Translations under genes and position numbers: made by a program
In this document: in pieces, positions 21,173 to 30,402 of the stretch
Position numbering within the stretch: the first letter of the stretch is position 1
How the letters are laid out: each line of letters begins with the position of its first letter
Notes under the pieces: generated by a model
What the model saw: only the letters and a program-made list of their open reading frames with translations
What the model was told of the DNA's origin: nothing
Databases searched by the model: none
Assembly: GCF_000014685.1 (NCBI RefSeq)
Contig: NC_008321.1
Span: forward strand, 1-64,000
DNA: 64,000 bases
Reading direction: 5' to 3'
From: Shewanella sp. MR-4
GTDB lineage: Bacteria > Pseudomonadota > Gammaproteobacteria > Enterobacterales > Shewanellaceae

Positions 21173-23323
21173 TTAGGCTTGGTAGTAGCTACCGTTGTTG
21201 GCTGCAAGGGTGCGCATGGCGTCGGTGACTTGATACAAACCACCTAAGTGAGCGTATTTATCAGCTAAGGCGACAAAGTTGGCTACGCCCATAGTATCTA
21301 AGTAACGGAATACACCACCACGGAATGGAGGGAAACCTAAACCATAGACCAAGCCCATATCCGCTTCGGCAGGTGAAGCCACAATGCCTTCTTCTAAACA
21401 GCGAACGGTTTCGATAATCATTGGGATCATAGTGCGGGCGATGATCTCATCCGCATCGAATGCTTTTTGCTCACCAAAGGCGGCTTTCAGCAGCTCGTAG
21501 CTGGTTGGGTCGACATCTTTCTTTGGCTTACCGCGGCTATCTACAGAGTAAGCGTAGAAACCTTTACCATTCTTCTGACCGAGACGTTTGTTCTCGAACA
21601 TCACGTCAATCGCGTCATTGCCAGATTTGCCCATACGATCGGGGAAGCCTTCGGCCATTACCGCTTGCGCGTGGTGCCCCGTGTCTAGGCCGACAACGTC
21701 TAGCAGGTAAGCAGGGCCCATTGGCCAGCCGAATTGTTTTTCCATCACTTTATCGATAGCGGCAAAGTCGCCACCTTCGGCGAGCAGGCCGTTAAAGCCT
21801 GCAAAGTAAGGGAAGAGTACGCGGTTAACGAAGAAACCCGGGCAATCGTTAACAACGATTGGGGTTTTACCCATTTTGCTGGCGTAGGCAACAACAGATG
21901 CGATGGTTTCTTCTGAGCTGTGCTCGCCACGAATAACTTCAACCAATGGCATTTTGTGCACAGGGTTGAAGAAGTGCATACCGCAGAAACGCTCAGGCTT
22001 CTTCATGCTCTTTGCTAGCAGGTTGATTGAAATAGTTGACGTGTTAGAGGCGATAATCGCATCTTCACTCACGTATTGTTCAACTTCCGCCAGTACTTGT
22101 GCCTTCACTTTTGGATGCTCAACTACGGCTTCGACAACCACGTCAGCATGTTTAACTGGAGCATAGTCTAAGGCTGGAGTGATGTTGTTCAGCACCTTAG
22201 CCATTTTTTCTGGGGTAGAGCGGCCGCGAGCAACTTGCGCAGATAACAGTTTAGCGGCTTCGCCTAAACCTAAATCTAATGCAGGTTGAGCGATATCCTT
22301 CATTACTATTGGCGTGCCTTTACTGGCGCTTTGGTAAGCGATACCGCCACCCATGATGCCAGCACCTAATACGGCGGCGCTTTTCACATCTTTAGCGAGT
22401 TTGCCCGCTTTTTTAGCTTTGCCTTTGACTAATTGGTCATTCAAGAAGATACCGATCAACGCCTTGGCTACATCGGTTTTCGCTAACTTGATAAACGCCT
22501 GATGTTCAATTTGCAGTGCGTCGCTGCGGCCTTTGGTCGCCGCTTGTTCAACAACGCTGACTGCCGCCATAGGTGCTGGGTAGTGTTTACCCGCAACCGC
22601 AAACACCATGCCTTTAGCGGTAGTGAAAGACATCATGGCTTCGAGTTTTGGTAAGGTCAGTGGTGACATCTTACGTTGGCGACGGGCTTGCCAATCAAGC
22701 TTTTCTGCAACTGCATCTTTTAGCATTTGAATGGCGGCGGCTTCTAAAGCCTCTGGCGCAACAACTGCATCAACCGCACCGACTTTTAAGGCATCTTCTG
22801 GACGCTGATCTTTACCCGTGGTGATCCACTCAAGGGCGTTATCCGCACCTATCACACGTGGTAAACGCACTGTGCCACCAAAGCCTGGGATAATGCCCAG
22901 TTTGGTTTCGGGCAGGCCGATTTTGGCTGTGGTGTCGGCGATACGGAAATCCGTTGCCAGAATAGCTTCACAACCGCCGCCTAGGGCGAAACCTTTAATC
23001 GCTGAAGCGGTTGGGAAAGGTAAATCTTCGAGTTTGTTGAATACGGCGTTGGCCTGTTCAACCCAAGAGAGCAGTACCGCATCATCCTGTGCGAATAAGC
23101 CTAAAAATTCAGTAATGTCGGCACCCACGATAAAGGTATCTTTACCTGAGGTCAGCACTAAAGCCTGAATGTTTGATTGTTGTTTAATGCTATCTAATGC
23201 GGCATCGAGTGAGGCGAGTGTTTCTCTGTCGAATTTGTTCACCGAACCGGGTGCGTTAAAGCACAGCTTGGCAATATTATCCTCGAGTAACTCAACCTGA
23301 ATTGTAGGACTTTGGTAGATCAT
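21173..23323 (-). CDS. fadB: Multifunctional fatty-acid oxidation protein FadB
   Basis: FadB is the alpha subunit, with enoyl-CoA hydratase/isomerase and 3-hydroxyacyl-CoA dehydrogenase activities. Of its 716 residues, the N-terminal crotonase half (about 1-190) shows the oxyanion-hole segments [15 protein letters not shown] and [19 protein letters not shown], with the [18 protein letters not shown] block. The dehydrogenase half (from about 310) has the NAD loop [18 protein letters not shown] and [19 protein letters not shown]. It is first in fadB-fadA, diverging from pepQ across a 443-bp regulatory gap. Confidence 0.98.
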
Positions 23324-23467
23324 TGCTTGCTTCCTTTTGGCTTAAAAGTGATACCCACCATTATCTGTTGGTGTTAGTACGACTCTCTATCTCACAGCAG
23401 CTTCGGCCATCATTTGACCAGTTGTGTGCCAGTGTGCTTCGAAATTCGATAAATTACAACACCCAAT

Positions 23468-23483
23468 TTAAACGACTGTTTAA
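23468..23483. promoter_or_regulatory. PsrA/FadR-like operator upstream of fadB
   Basis: TTAAAC-GACT-GTTTAA has perfect 6-bp arms and a 4-bp spacer. This matches the general AAAC-N2-4-GTTT form reported for PsrA, a TetR-type regulator of fatty-acid oxidation in gammaproteobacteria. It lies 145 bp upstream of the fadB start. Assignment by motif alone. Confidence 0.5.
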
Positions 23484-23511
23484 TTTCTTGTCGGCTAGAG
23501 TGAATTTTCAG

Positions 23512-23533
23512 CTTTGTGATACACTGCACAAAG
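23512..23533. promoter_or_regulatory. CRP-like site between fadB and pepQ
   Basis: The 22-bp site has perfect 7-bp arms CTTTGTG/CACAAAG and the TGTGA-N6-GCACA spacing, one base off the TGTGA-N6-TCACA consensus. It lies 189 bp upstream of fadB and 234 bp upstream of pepQ, so control of either or both is possible. Confidence 0.6.
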
Positions 23534-23657
23534 TGTAGATGTGCCAGATTACGCCAAAGAGTACGTGGTGGGAATTTGTACTTTAGCAGTATTGCTCGCT
23601 GGCTAAATGGATAATTTTATTTTTAGAATTAAAAGCATAGGCTTAAATCGAGAATTT

Positions 23658-23735
23658 GCTAACCTGTGAAATCACAGGGCGTTAGCGAAGGAAAACACTG
23701 AGCCTGTATGGCTTAGTCAGATTTGCGGTTTTTTT
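23658..23735 (+). promoter_or_regulatory. Structured pepQ leader with U-tract
   Basis: Nested arms GCTAAC/GTTAGC (23658-23663, 23681-23686) and CTGTGA/TCACAG (23664-23669, 23672-23677) make a two-part stem with a 3-nt bulge. A short AGCC/GGCT hairpin (23701-23713) follows, and then a run of seven T at 23729-23735, about 30 bp before the pepQ ATG. It looks like a folded leader, possibly with attenuation; I do not recognise a known riboswitch class. The remainder of 23324-23766 holds the two operators above and no supported gene. Confidence 0.4.
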
Positions 23736-23766
23736 ATTAACTATCGTTCATTACAGGATATGACAC

Positions 23767-25086
23767 ATGGATCACTTGGCTCATCACTATCATGCCCACA
23801 TCGCCGAGCTTAATCGTCGAGTCGCTGAAATTGTATCGCGTGAAGCATTATCAGGTTTAGTGATCCACTCGGGTCAGCCACATCGAATGTTTTTGGACGA
23901 CATTAATTATCCTTTTAAAGCCAATCCCCACTTCAAGGCTTGGTTACCTGTGTTGGATAACCCTAACTGCTGGTTAGTAGTAAACGGTCGCGATAAGCCA
24001 CAACTGATTTTTTATCACCCTGTGGACTTTTGGCATAAGGTGTCTGACGTGCCGGAGATGTTCTGGACCGAGCATTTTGAGATCAAGTTACTCACTAAGG
24101 CCGATAAGGTTGCCGAGCTATTGCCTAGCGATATCACCAACTGGGCTTATTTAGGTGAGCATTTAGATGTGGCTGAGGTACTGGGTTTCACCAGTCGCAA
24201 TCCTGACTCTGTGATGAGCTATCTGCATTTCCACCGTACCACTAAAACCGAATATGAACTCGAATGTATGCGCCGTGCGAACCAGATCGCGGTGCAAGGG
24301 CATTTAGCGGCTAAAAATGCCTTCTATAACGGTGCCAGCGAGTTTGAAATTCAGCAGCAGTATTTATCTGCCGTGGGACAGGGCGAGAACGAAGTGCCCT
24401 ACGGTAATATCATTGCCTTAAACCAAAATGCGGCGATTTTGCATTACACCGCGCTCGAGCATCAAAATCCGGCGCGGCGCTTATCTTTTTTAATCGATGC
24501 GGGCGCCAGTTATTTTGGCTACGCGTCGGATATCACGCGTACCTATGCGTTTGAGAAGAATCGTTTCGATGAATTGATCACTGCCATGAACAAGGCGCAG
24601 CTCGAACTGATCGATATGATGCGCCCAGGTGTGCGTTATCCCGATTTACACTTGGCTACCCATGGCAAAGTCGCGCAAATGCTGTTGGATTTTGAGTTAG
24701 CCACGGGCGATGCCCAAGGCTTAGTCGACCAAGGCATAACCAGCGCCTTCTTCCCCCACGGACTCGGCCATATGTTAGGCTTGCAAGTACATGATGTGGG
24801 AGGTTTTGCCTTCGATGAGCGTGGTACCCATATTCCGGCCCCTGAGGCCCATCCGTTCCTGCGTTGCACCCGCATTTTAGCGCCAAACCAAGTGCTAACG
24901 ATGGAGCCAGGATTATACATTATCGATACTTTACTCAATGAGCTAAAACAAGATAGCCGTGACCAGCAGATCAATTGGCGCACCGTTGATGAGTTGCGAC
25001 CTTTCGGTGGTATCCGTATCGAGGACAATGTGATTGTGCATCAGGATCGAAACGAAAATATGACCCGCGAGCTGGGCTTAGCGTGA
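23767..25086 (+). CDS. pepQ: Xaa-Pro dipeptidase PepQ
   Basis: PepQ hydrolyses dipeptides with C-terminal proline; bacterial homologues also cleave organophosphate triesters. The 439-residue protein has an N-terminal creatinase-like domain (about 1-160) and a pita-bread M24 catalytic domain. The two-metal ligands are visible in [20 protein letters not shown] (two Asp), [19 protein letters not shown] (His), TMEPGLYII (Glu) and [11 protein letters not shown] (Glu). It leads pepQ-yigZ-trkH-hemG, the order also known in E. coli next to fadBA. Confidence 0.97.
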   Translation: MDHLAHHYHAHIAELNRRVAEIVSREALSGLVIHSGQPHRMFLDDINYPFKANPHFKAWLPVLDNPNCWLVVNGRDKPQLIFYHPVDFWHKVSDVPEMFWTEHFEIKLLTKADKVAELLPSDITNWAYLGEHLDVAEVLGFTSRNPDSVMSYLHFHRTTKTEYELECMRRANQIAVQGHLAAKNAFYNGASEFEIQQQYLSAVGQGENEVPYGNIIALNQNAAILHYTALEHQNPARRLSFLIDAGASYFGYASDITRTYAFEKNRFDELITAMNKAQLELIDMMRPGVRYPDLHLATHGKVAQMLLDFELATGDAQGLVDQGITSAFFPHGLGHMLGLQVHDVGGFAFDERGTHIPAPEAHPFLRCTRILAPNQVLTMEPGLYIIDTLLNELKQDSRDQQINWRTVDELRPFGGIRIEDNVIVHQDRNENMTRELGLA

Positions 25087-25101
25087 GTTTAGGGAGAGCG
25101 A

Positions 25102-25716
25102 GTGCTCGAAAGTTATCTGATACCGAGTGAAAGTGTGCAGATAGAAGAAGAGATAAAGCATAGCCGCTTTATCTCTTTTCTATTTCATTGCACGAGCATA
25201 GAACAACTGAAGTTAGTACTTACTGACATAAGGCGAGATTATCCCGGCGCCAGCCATTACTGCTATGCCTTTATCGCAGGAGCGCCTAACGACAGCATTG
25301 CCATCGGTTCGAGTGACGATGGTGAGCCAGCGGGCAGCGCAGGTCGTCCAATGCTCGCAGTATTACAAGGCGCGAATCTCGGTGAAGTCGGTGCCGTAGT
25401 GGTGCGTTTCTATGGCGGTACTAAGTTAGGCGTAGGCGGTTTAGTGCGTGCCTATACCTCAGGATTACGCCAAGGTTTAGGGCAATTGCCGACGCGAGTG
25501 AAGCAATTACGTTATCCGGCAAAACTGCATTGTGATTACACCCAATTAAGGGATGTTGAGCATTTACTGCAGCAGTTAGAAGCGGTGATCATCGATAAGC
25601 AATTTGCCGAAGCCGTTGATATCCATTTTGAAATAGGCAAACAGCAGCAGGGCATATTGAATGAATCTCTGGCAACTTTGAGTCAGGGCAGCCTGCGCGC
25701 AGAGTTTGATCTGTGA
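25102..25716 (+). CDS. yigZ: YigZ/IMPACT-family protein
   Basis: This is a 204-residue protein of the IMPACT (UPF0029) family, of uncertain biochemical role. The N-terminal domain holds DDGEPAGSAGRPMLAVLQG and VVVRFYGGTKLGVGGLVRAY, the diagnostic family blocks, and a DUF1949-like ferredoxin-fold region follows from about 140. The start is GTG with AGGGAGAG upstream. It sits 15 bp after pepQ, so it is likely co-transcribed. Confidence 0.93.
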   Translation: MLESYLIPSESVQIEEEIKHSRFISFLFHCTSIEQLKLVLTDIRRDYPGASHYCYAFIAGAPNDSIAIGSSDDGEPAGSAGRPMLAVLQGANLGEVGAVVVRFYGGTKLGVGGLVRAYTSGLRQGLGQLPTRVKQLRYPAKLHCDYTQLRDVEHLLQQLEAVIIDKQFAEAVDIHFEIGKQQQGILNESLATLSQGSLRAEFDL

Positions 25717-25793
25717 TGCCTGCGTAAATTATGCCAAAATATGCAAAATGCTGAAAATACCTTTGCAGCCAATGGAATAATTGAACACGCGGA

Positions 25794-27251
25794 ATGCAAT
25801 ACAAAACCATAATAAGAATCATAGGTCTGCTTATCGGCCTGTTCTCTATCACTATGCTGCCGCCAGCCTTAATCGCCATTTGGTATAACGATGGCGGTGG
25901 TACTGCGTTTATTCAGGCATTTTTTGTCAGCTTATTTATCGGTTTTTGGCTCTGGTATCCTAATCGTCGCTGCAAAGAGGAATTACGAACCCGCGAGGGG
26001 TTTCTGATTGTGGTCCTGTTCTGGACCGTTCTTGGCTCTATCGGTGCCTTACCCTTTATCTTCTCAAGCCAACCCGATCTCAGCTGGACCGACAGTTTTT
26101 TCGAATCATTCTCCGCACTGACCACCACGGGAGCCACAGTCATTGTCGGGCTGGACTCCTTGCCAAAGGCCATTCTGTTTTATCGACATATGCTGCAATG
26201 GCTCGGCGGTATGGGGATCATCGTTTTAGCCGTGGCGATTCTGCCTGTGCTGGGCGTTGGGGGCATGCAGCTGTATCGCGCCGAGATTCCTGGCCCTGTG
26301 AAGGACAGTAAGATGACGCCGAGGATTGCCGAAACGGCCAAGGCGTTATGGTACATCTATCTATTGCTAACCATTGCCTGTGCGGGCGCTTATTGGCTGG
26401 CGGGAATGAGCGTTTTCGATGCCGTGTGTCACTCGTTTTCGACCATCGCTATCGGGGGCTTTTCGACCCACGATGCCAGTATGGGATACTTCGACAGCTC
26501 AGTGATCAACCTGATTTGCGTGTTCTTTTTGATTGTCTCGGCGGTGAACTTTAGCGTGCACTTTGCGGCATTTTCGCGCCGCGGGATCAATTTTAGAGTC
26601 TATTTTCGAGATACCGAGTTCAAGATGCTGGTGGCGATTCAGTTGGTGTTAACGGCGATTTGTTTCTTAACCCTTTATCACTCAGGGATTTATGATTCGC
26701 CAGAGGAAACCTTAGATCACGCCTTATTCCAAGCGGTTTCGGTGGCGACAACCGCTGGCTTTGGTACCGAAAGCTTCCATATGTGGCCACTGTTTCTGCC
26801 GATTCTGTTGATTTTCTCAAGCTTTATCGGTGGTTGTGGTGGTTCAACTGCGGGCGGGATTAAGGTGATCCGGGTTATCCTACTGCTGTTGCAAGGTTCG
26901 CGCGAACTTAAACGCCTCGTTCACCCTAAGGCGATGTTCTCGATTCGTATCGGCTCCAAGGCGCTGCCTGACCGGGTTGTCGATGCCGTGTGGGGATTCT
27001 TCTCCGCCTATGCCTTAGTCTTCGTGCTGTGTATGTTAGCGCTGATGGCTATGGGGTTGGATGATATTACCGCCTTTAGTGCCACGGCGGCCTGCTTAAA
27101 TAACCTCGGTCCGGGTCTTGGGGAAGTAGCGAGTAATTACGCCAGTATTGGTGATGGTGCTAAATGGGTGCTGGTGGTAGCCATGTTATTTGGTCGCCTC
27201 GAAGTCTTTACCTTGCTGATTTTGTTCACGCCAACTTTCTGGAGGGATTAA
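25794..27251 (+). CDS. trkH: Trk potassium uptake protein TrkH (copy 1)
   Basis: This is the membrane subunit of the Trk K+ uptake system, gated by TrkA. The 485-residue protein has multiple hydrophobic segments and four selectivity-filter loops: LTTTGATVIVG, FSTIAIGGFST, VATTAGFGTES and LNNLGPGLGEV, each with its conserved glycine. It follows yigZ by 77 bp and abuts hemG (one base between stop and ATG), giving tight coupling. A second TrkH is encoded 1.7 kb downstream on the other strand. Confidence 0.96.
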   Translation: MQYKTIIRIIGLLIGLFSITMLPPALIAIWYNDGGGTAFIQAFFVSLFIGFWLWYPNRRCKEELRTREGFLIVVLFWTVLGSIGALPFIFSSQPDLSWTDSFFESFSALTTTGATVIVGLDSLPKAILFYRHMLQWLGGMGIIVLAVAILPVLGVGGMQLYRAEIPGPVKDSKMTPRIAETAKALWYIYLLLTIACAGAYWLAGMSVFDAVCHSFSTIAIGGFSTHDASMGYFDSSVINLICVFFLIVSAVNFSVHFAAFSRRGINFRVYFRDTEFKMLVAIQLVLTAICFLTLYHSGIYDSPEETLDHALFQAVSVATTAGFGTESFHMWPLFLPILLIFSSFIGGCGGSTAGGIKVIRVILLLLQGSRELKRLVHPKAMFSIRIGSKALPDRVVDAVWGFFSAYALVFVLCMLALMAMGLDDITAFSATAACLNNLGPGLGEVASNYASIGDGAKWVLVVAMLFGRLEVFTLLILFTPTFWRD

Positions 27252-27252
27252 C

Positions 27253-27777
27253 ATGCAGACACTAATCATCTATTCGACAATAGATGGCCAAACACTGGAA
27301 ATCTGCCGCAAAATCAAAACGCTTGCCGAACAAGCGGGTGAGCAGGTGTCGTTAGTGACCTTAGAACAGGCCGAAGCCTTAAGCCTTGCCGATTTCGATA
27401 AAGTGTTGATTGGTGCGAGCATTCGTTATGGCAAACATAGGCCCGATCTCTACCAGTTTGTGAATCGTAACCATGCAGTGCTGGACAGTAAAATCAACGG
27501 CTTCTTTACCGTGAATGTGGTGGCGCGTAAGCCATTAAAGAACACGCCAGAAACCAATCCTTACATGCAAAAGTTCCTCAAATTATCCCTGTGGCAGCCA
27601 CAGCAATTGGCGGTGTTTGCGGGCAAGATTGATTACCCTAAATACGGCTTGTTTGACCGCACTATGATCCGTTTTATCATGTGGATGACAAAGGGACCGA
27701 CCGATCTAAAGGGCACCTTCGAGTTTACCGACTGGGGTAAAGTCGAAGCCTTTGGGGTACACTTTAGCAAGCTGTAA
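27253..27777 (+). CDS. hemG: Menaquinone-dependent protoporphyrinogen oxidase HemG (copy 1)
   Basis: HemG is a flavodoxin-like FMN enzyme that oxidises protoporphyrinogen IX with quinones, the penultimate step of haem synthesis. The 174-residue protein has the FMN phosphate loop YSTIDGQTLEI near the N-terminus, GASIRYGKHRPDLYQFV, FFTVNVVARKPLKNTPETNPY and the HemG-specific loop near FIMWMTKGPTD. It is last in pepQ-yigZ-trkH-hemG, as in E. coli, and followed by a terminator. A paralogue lies 570 bp further on. Confidence 0.95.
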   Translation: MQTLIIYSTIDGQTLEICRKIKTLAEQAGEQVSLVTLEQAEALSLADFDKVLIGASIRYGKHRPDLYQFVNRNHAVLDSKINGFFTVNVVARKPLKNTPETNPYMQKFLKLSLWQPQQLAVFAGKIDYPKYGLFDRTMIRFIMWMTKGPTDLKGTFEFTDWGKVEAFGVHFSKL

Positions 27778-27784
27778 AAATGAT

Positions 27785-27810
27785 AAAGCCCTAGTCTCAG
27801 CTAGGGCTTT
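27785..27810. terminator. Terminator between hemG copy 1 and the ArsR gene
   Basis: A 10-bp perfect stem, AAAGCCCTAG/CTAGGGCTTT, surrounds a 6-nt loop, with flanking A/T pairs extending it. It lies 7 bp after the hemG stop and between convergent genes. Confidence 0.88.
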
Positions 27811-27839
27811 ATTGTTACTGCATGGCATGATTTAACGAT

Positions 27840-28160
27840 TTATACGGCGCAGTAACGGCTGTGCAGAATGGAAATCACTTGGGTGACTTCTTCATTCTTA
27901 AGCTTGTAATACACTATTTGCGAGCTCTTACGGGTATCGACCAAGTCTTCGGCTCGCAATACCGCCAAATGCTGTGATAGCGCCGACTGGCTCAAGGGCA
28001 CAGTTGCATTCAGCTCGGTTACGCTTAGCTCTTTATCCAGCAATAGGCACAAAATCATTAAGCGATAAGGATTCGCTATGGCTTTGAGCCATTTAGCCGC
28101 ACTTTCCGCATTAGTTACCATTGCATTTACATCTATATCATTTTGCATAAGGTCACTCAC
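27840..28160 (-). CDS. ArsR/HlyU-like winged-helix regulator
   Basis: This 106-residue ArsR-family regulator has a winged helix-turn-helix (about 25-95) with LSVTELNATVPLSQSALSQHLAVLRAEDLVDTR. It lacks the usual ArsR metal box; instead it has two cysteines, in RLMILC (residue 38) and SRYC (residue 104), as in the redox-responsive HlyU/BigR group. It is divergent from the second hemG, with a palindrome 14 bp from its start, so auto-repression and control of that hemG are likely. The start may be GTG 28160 or ATG 28148; neither has a strong ribosome site. Confidence 0.85.
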   Translation of the reverse strand: MSDLMQNDIDVNAMVTNAESAAKWLKAIANPYRLMILCLLLDKELSVTELNATVPLSQSALSQHLAVLRAEDLVDTRKSSQIVYYKLKNEEVTQVISILHSRYCAV

Positions 28161-28173
28161 TTTATCGCTTTTG

Positions 28174-28189
28174 ATTAGATAATTCTAAT
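28174..28189. promoter_or_regulatory. Operator palindrome for the HlyU-like regulator
   Basis: ATTAGA-TAAT-TCTAAT is a perfect AT-rich inverted repeat, 14 bp upstream of the regulator and within the divergent gap to the second hemG. ArsR-family proteins commonly bind such sites next to their own gene. The rest of the 187-bp gap shows no other clear site. Confidence 0.6.
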
Positions 28190-28347
28190 TGAAGATGTTT
28201 CTATACGCAATCATACTGCTCGACAATTCAGATCTCAATTTTTGCATTTCAGAATATGAGACAACGCTGATTTGTGATCCTATCAGGGGTTTATTTAACC
28301 AATGATTGCCACAATGGTGACATACTTTAACGGAACGGGAATACCCC

Positions 28348-28902
28348 ATGACACGCATTCTGGTGCTTTATTTTACCCGTGGTGGCCATACGGCCAAGAT
28401 AGCGAATGCGATTGCGCAACAACTCACGCTGCGTGGCGCCAAGGTGGACTTGGTGGATATTAATAGTGCGGCGGCAACCAAGATTAACTGGCCCGATTAT
28501 CAACTGGTAGCGCTAGGGGCTTGTGTACTCTATGGTACCTACGATAAGAGTGTATTTCAGTTTATAGAGCAACACGCTCCGGCCTTAAGTGCGTTGCCAA
28601 ACAGTTTCTTCTGCGTCAACGTGGTGGCGCGTAACCCAGAGAAACGCATCCCAGAGAACAACAAATACCTGCAAAAATTCATTGCCTTATCACCTTGGAC
28701 TCCCGCCGATTTGAAGATTATCGCCGGTAAGGTGGATTACCCCTCGTGGCCCTGGTACGACAGACTGATGATCCAGTTGATTATGAAAATCACCAAAGGA
28801 CCAACGGATCCTAAGGCGGTGATCGATTATACCGACTGGGAAGATGTGAAGGTCTATGCCGACCATCTGCTAACCTTGGCCGAGGTTACTGAACCCGCCT
28901 AA
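28348..28902 (+). CDS. HemG-like flavodoxin protein (copy 2)
   Basis: This 184-residue paralogue of HemG has the FMN loop YFTRGGHTAKIAN, the block FFCVNVVARNPEKRIPENNKY and the C-terminal IMKITKGPTDPKAV. It shares the HemG-specific insertion and could be a second protoporphyrinogen oxidase. The GASIRYG block of copy 1 is replaced by GACVLYG, so specificity may differ. It stands alone between a divergent HlyU-like regulator and a terminator, and is probably regulated by that protein in place of constitutive haem supply. Confidence 0.85.
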   Translation: MTRILVLYFTRGGHTAKIANAIAQQLTLRGAKVDLVDINSAAATKINWPDYQLVALGACVLYGTYDKSVFQFIEQHAPALSALPNSFFCVNVVARNPEKRIPENNKYLQKFIALSPWTPADLKIIAGKVDYPSWPWYDRLMIQLIMKITKGPTDPKAVIDYTDWEDVKVYADHLLTLAEVTEPA

Positions 28903-28903
28903 T

Positions 28904-28930
28904 AAAAATGCGCTCTGTGAGCGCATTTTT
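28904..28930. terminator. Bidirectional terminator, hemG copy 2 / trkH copy 2
   Basis: A perfect 12-bp stem, AAAAATGCGCTC/GAGCGCATTTTT, surrounds a 3-nt loop and lies between the convergent genes. Confidence 0.93.
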
Positions 28931-28948
28931 AGTTTTTGACTGATACGA

Positions 28949-30391
28949 TTAGTATTTCCAAAAACTGGGATGGAACAGTACAGCCACGGTTAAAATCTCT
29001 AAGCGGCCGAGCAACATACCCAAAGAAAGTGCCCATTTAGCCAAATCGGGCAGCGTCGAGAAGTTACCCGCAGGACCAATGATGGGGCCAAGCCCAGGGC
29101 CTACGTTGGTGACTGCGGTAATAGCGCCGGTAAAGCTGGTCATGGGGTCTAGCCCAGTCAGCACCAGAATCACCGAGAGTCCAACAATCACAAACATAAA
29201 CAGCAGCACAAAGGTGATCAGTGAGCGCACAATATCTTCACTGATCAGACGGTTGTTATAGCGCTCCCGGAAGATGCCATTGGGATGGCATTGCTGCTTT
29301 AACTGCTCGCGCATAATGGCGCCGGCAATTTGGAAGCGGAAGATTTTAATCCCGCCAGAGGTGGAGCCCGAGCAGCTGCCGACAAACATTAAGAATAAAA
29401 ACGCGATATTCGCAAATGCGCCCCAAGCGCCGTAGTCGGTTAAACCATAACCTGTGGTGGTGACCACGGAAACCACGTTAAAGCTGGAGAGGCGCAGCGC
29501 GTCGATAAGGGCGATATCCCGCGTTTGCCACAGCCAGAAGCCAATAAAACAAGACACAAAAGTGAGGAAAAACAAGAAGCCTTTGACTTGAGCATCGTTC
29601 CAGACGGTAAAGTCTCGCTGTTGGATCATCTGCACAAACATCAGCAGGGGTAAGCCTCCCGCCGCCATAAACACAACGCCAACCCAATGGGCTGAGTTTG
29701 AAAACGCCGCCATCGAGTTATCTGAGGTCGAATAGCCCCCCGTCGACAGTGTGGTCATCGCATGGTTAATGGCTTGAAACCAAGTCATGCCAGCAATATG
29801 GTAGGCAACGCAGCACATCACAGTCAGCAAAATATAGATAAAAAATAAATGCTTAGCCATGTTTTGTGTGCGCGGTACCGCCTTATCGCTCCAATCCGAT
29901 GACTCGGTGCGGAACAGCCGCATACCACCGACGTTTAAGAAGGGCAGAATCGCTACCGCCATCACGATAAAGCCGATACCGCCGAGCCATTGCAACAACG
30001 AGCGCCAGATTAAGATACTGTGGTCCATAGTATCTAAGCCTGAGAGCACGGTTGAACCTGTGGTGGTAATGCCGGACATGGTCTCGAAGAAGGCGTCTGT
30101 ATAGCCAATGCCGTGGTACAAGGTAAAAGGCATGGCGGCAAATAGGCTCACGATCAGCCAAGTGAGGCTGGTGAGCAGAAACATATCGCGAATATTGAGG
30201 TTAATGGTTTTGCTCTGGCCGTTATGCAAACAGAGGCTGGCGCAAATCCCAGTGACTAAGGCCGACAGCATGAAAGCGCCCACGGTTTCCTCACCGTTGA
30301 ATACGGCAAGGAGCAGGGGCGCTAACATAAAGGCTGTTAACATCGACAGAAACAGCCCCAAAATAAACAATAGCGGTCTAAAGTTCAGCAT
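28949..30391 (-). CDS. trkH: Trk potassium uptake protein TrkH (copy 2)
   Basis: This is the membrane subunit of a Trk-type K+ transporter. The 480-residue protein has four pore loops with the conserved glycines (GITTTGSTVLSG, LSTGGYSTSDN, VTTTGYGLTDY, TNVGPGLGPI). It follows trkA by 11 bp, so this copy is the one coupled transcriptionally to the regulatory subunit. It is clearly a paralogue of the TrkH at 25794 but not a recent copy, since the sequences differ widely. Confidence 0.95.
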   Translation of the reverse strand: MLNFRPLLFILGLFLSMLTAFMLAPLLLAVFNGEETVGAFMLSALVTGICASLCLHNGQSKTINLNIRDMFLLTSLTWLIVSLFAAMPFTLYHGIGYTDAFFETMSGITTTGSTVLSGLDTMDHSILIWRSLLQWLGGIGFIVMAVAILPFLNVGGMRLFRTESSDWSDKAVPRTQNMAKHLFFIYILLTVMCCVAYHIAGMTWFQAINHAMTTLSTGGYSTSDNSMAAFSNSAHWVGVVFMAAGGLPLLMFVQMIQQRDFTVWNDAQVKGFLFFLTFVSCFIGFWLWQTRDIALIDALRLSSFNVVSVVTTTGYGLTDYGAWGAFANIAFLFLMFVGSCSGSTSGGIKIFRFQIAGAIMREQLKQQCHPNGIFRERYNNRLISEDIVRSLITFVLLFMFVIVGLSVILVLTGLDPMTSFTGAITAVTNVGPGLGPIIGPAGNFSTLPDLAKWALSLGMLLGRLEILTVAVLFHPSFWKY

Positions 30392-30402
30392 AAGATGATG
30401 AC

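Noticed and set aside
24636..25028. 130-residue open frame on the minus strand within pepQ
   Set aside because: It is a shadow of a well-supported gene; it has no ribosome site or recognisable domain.
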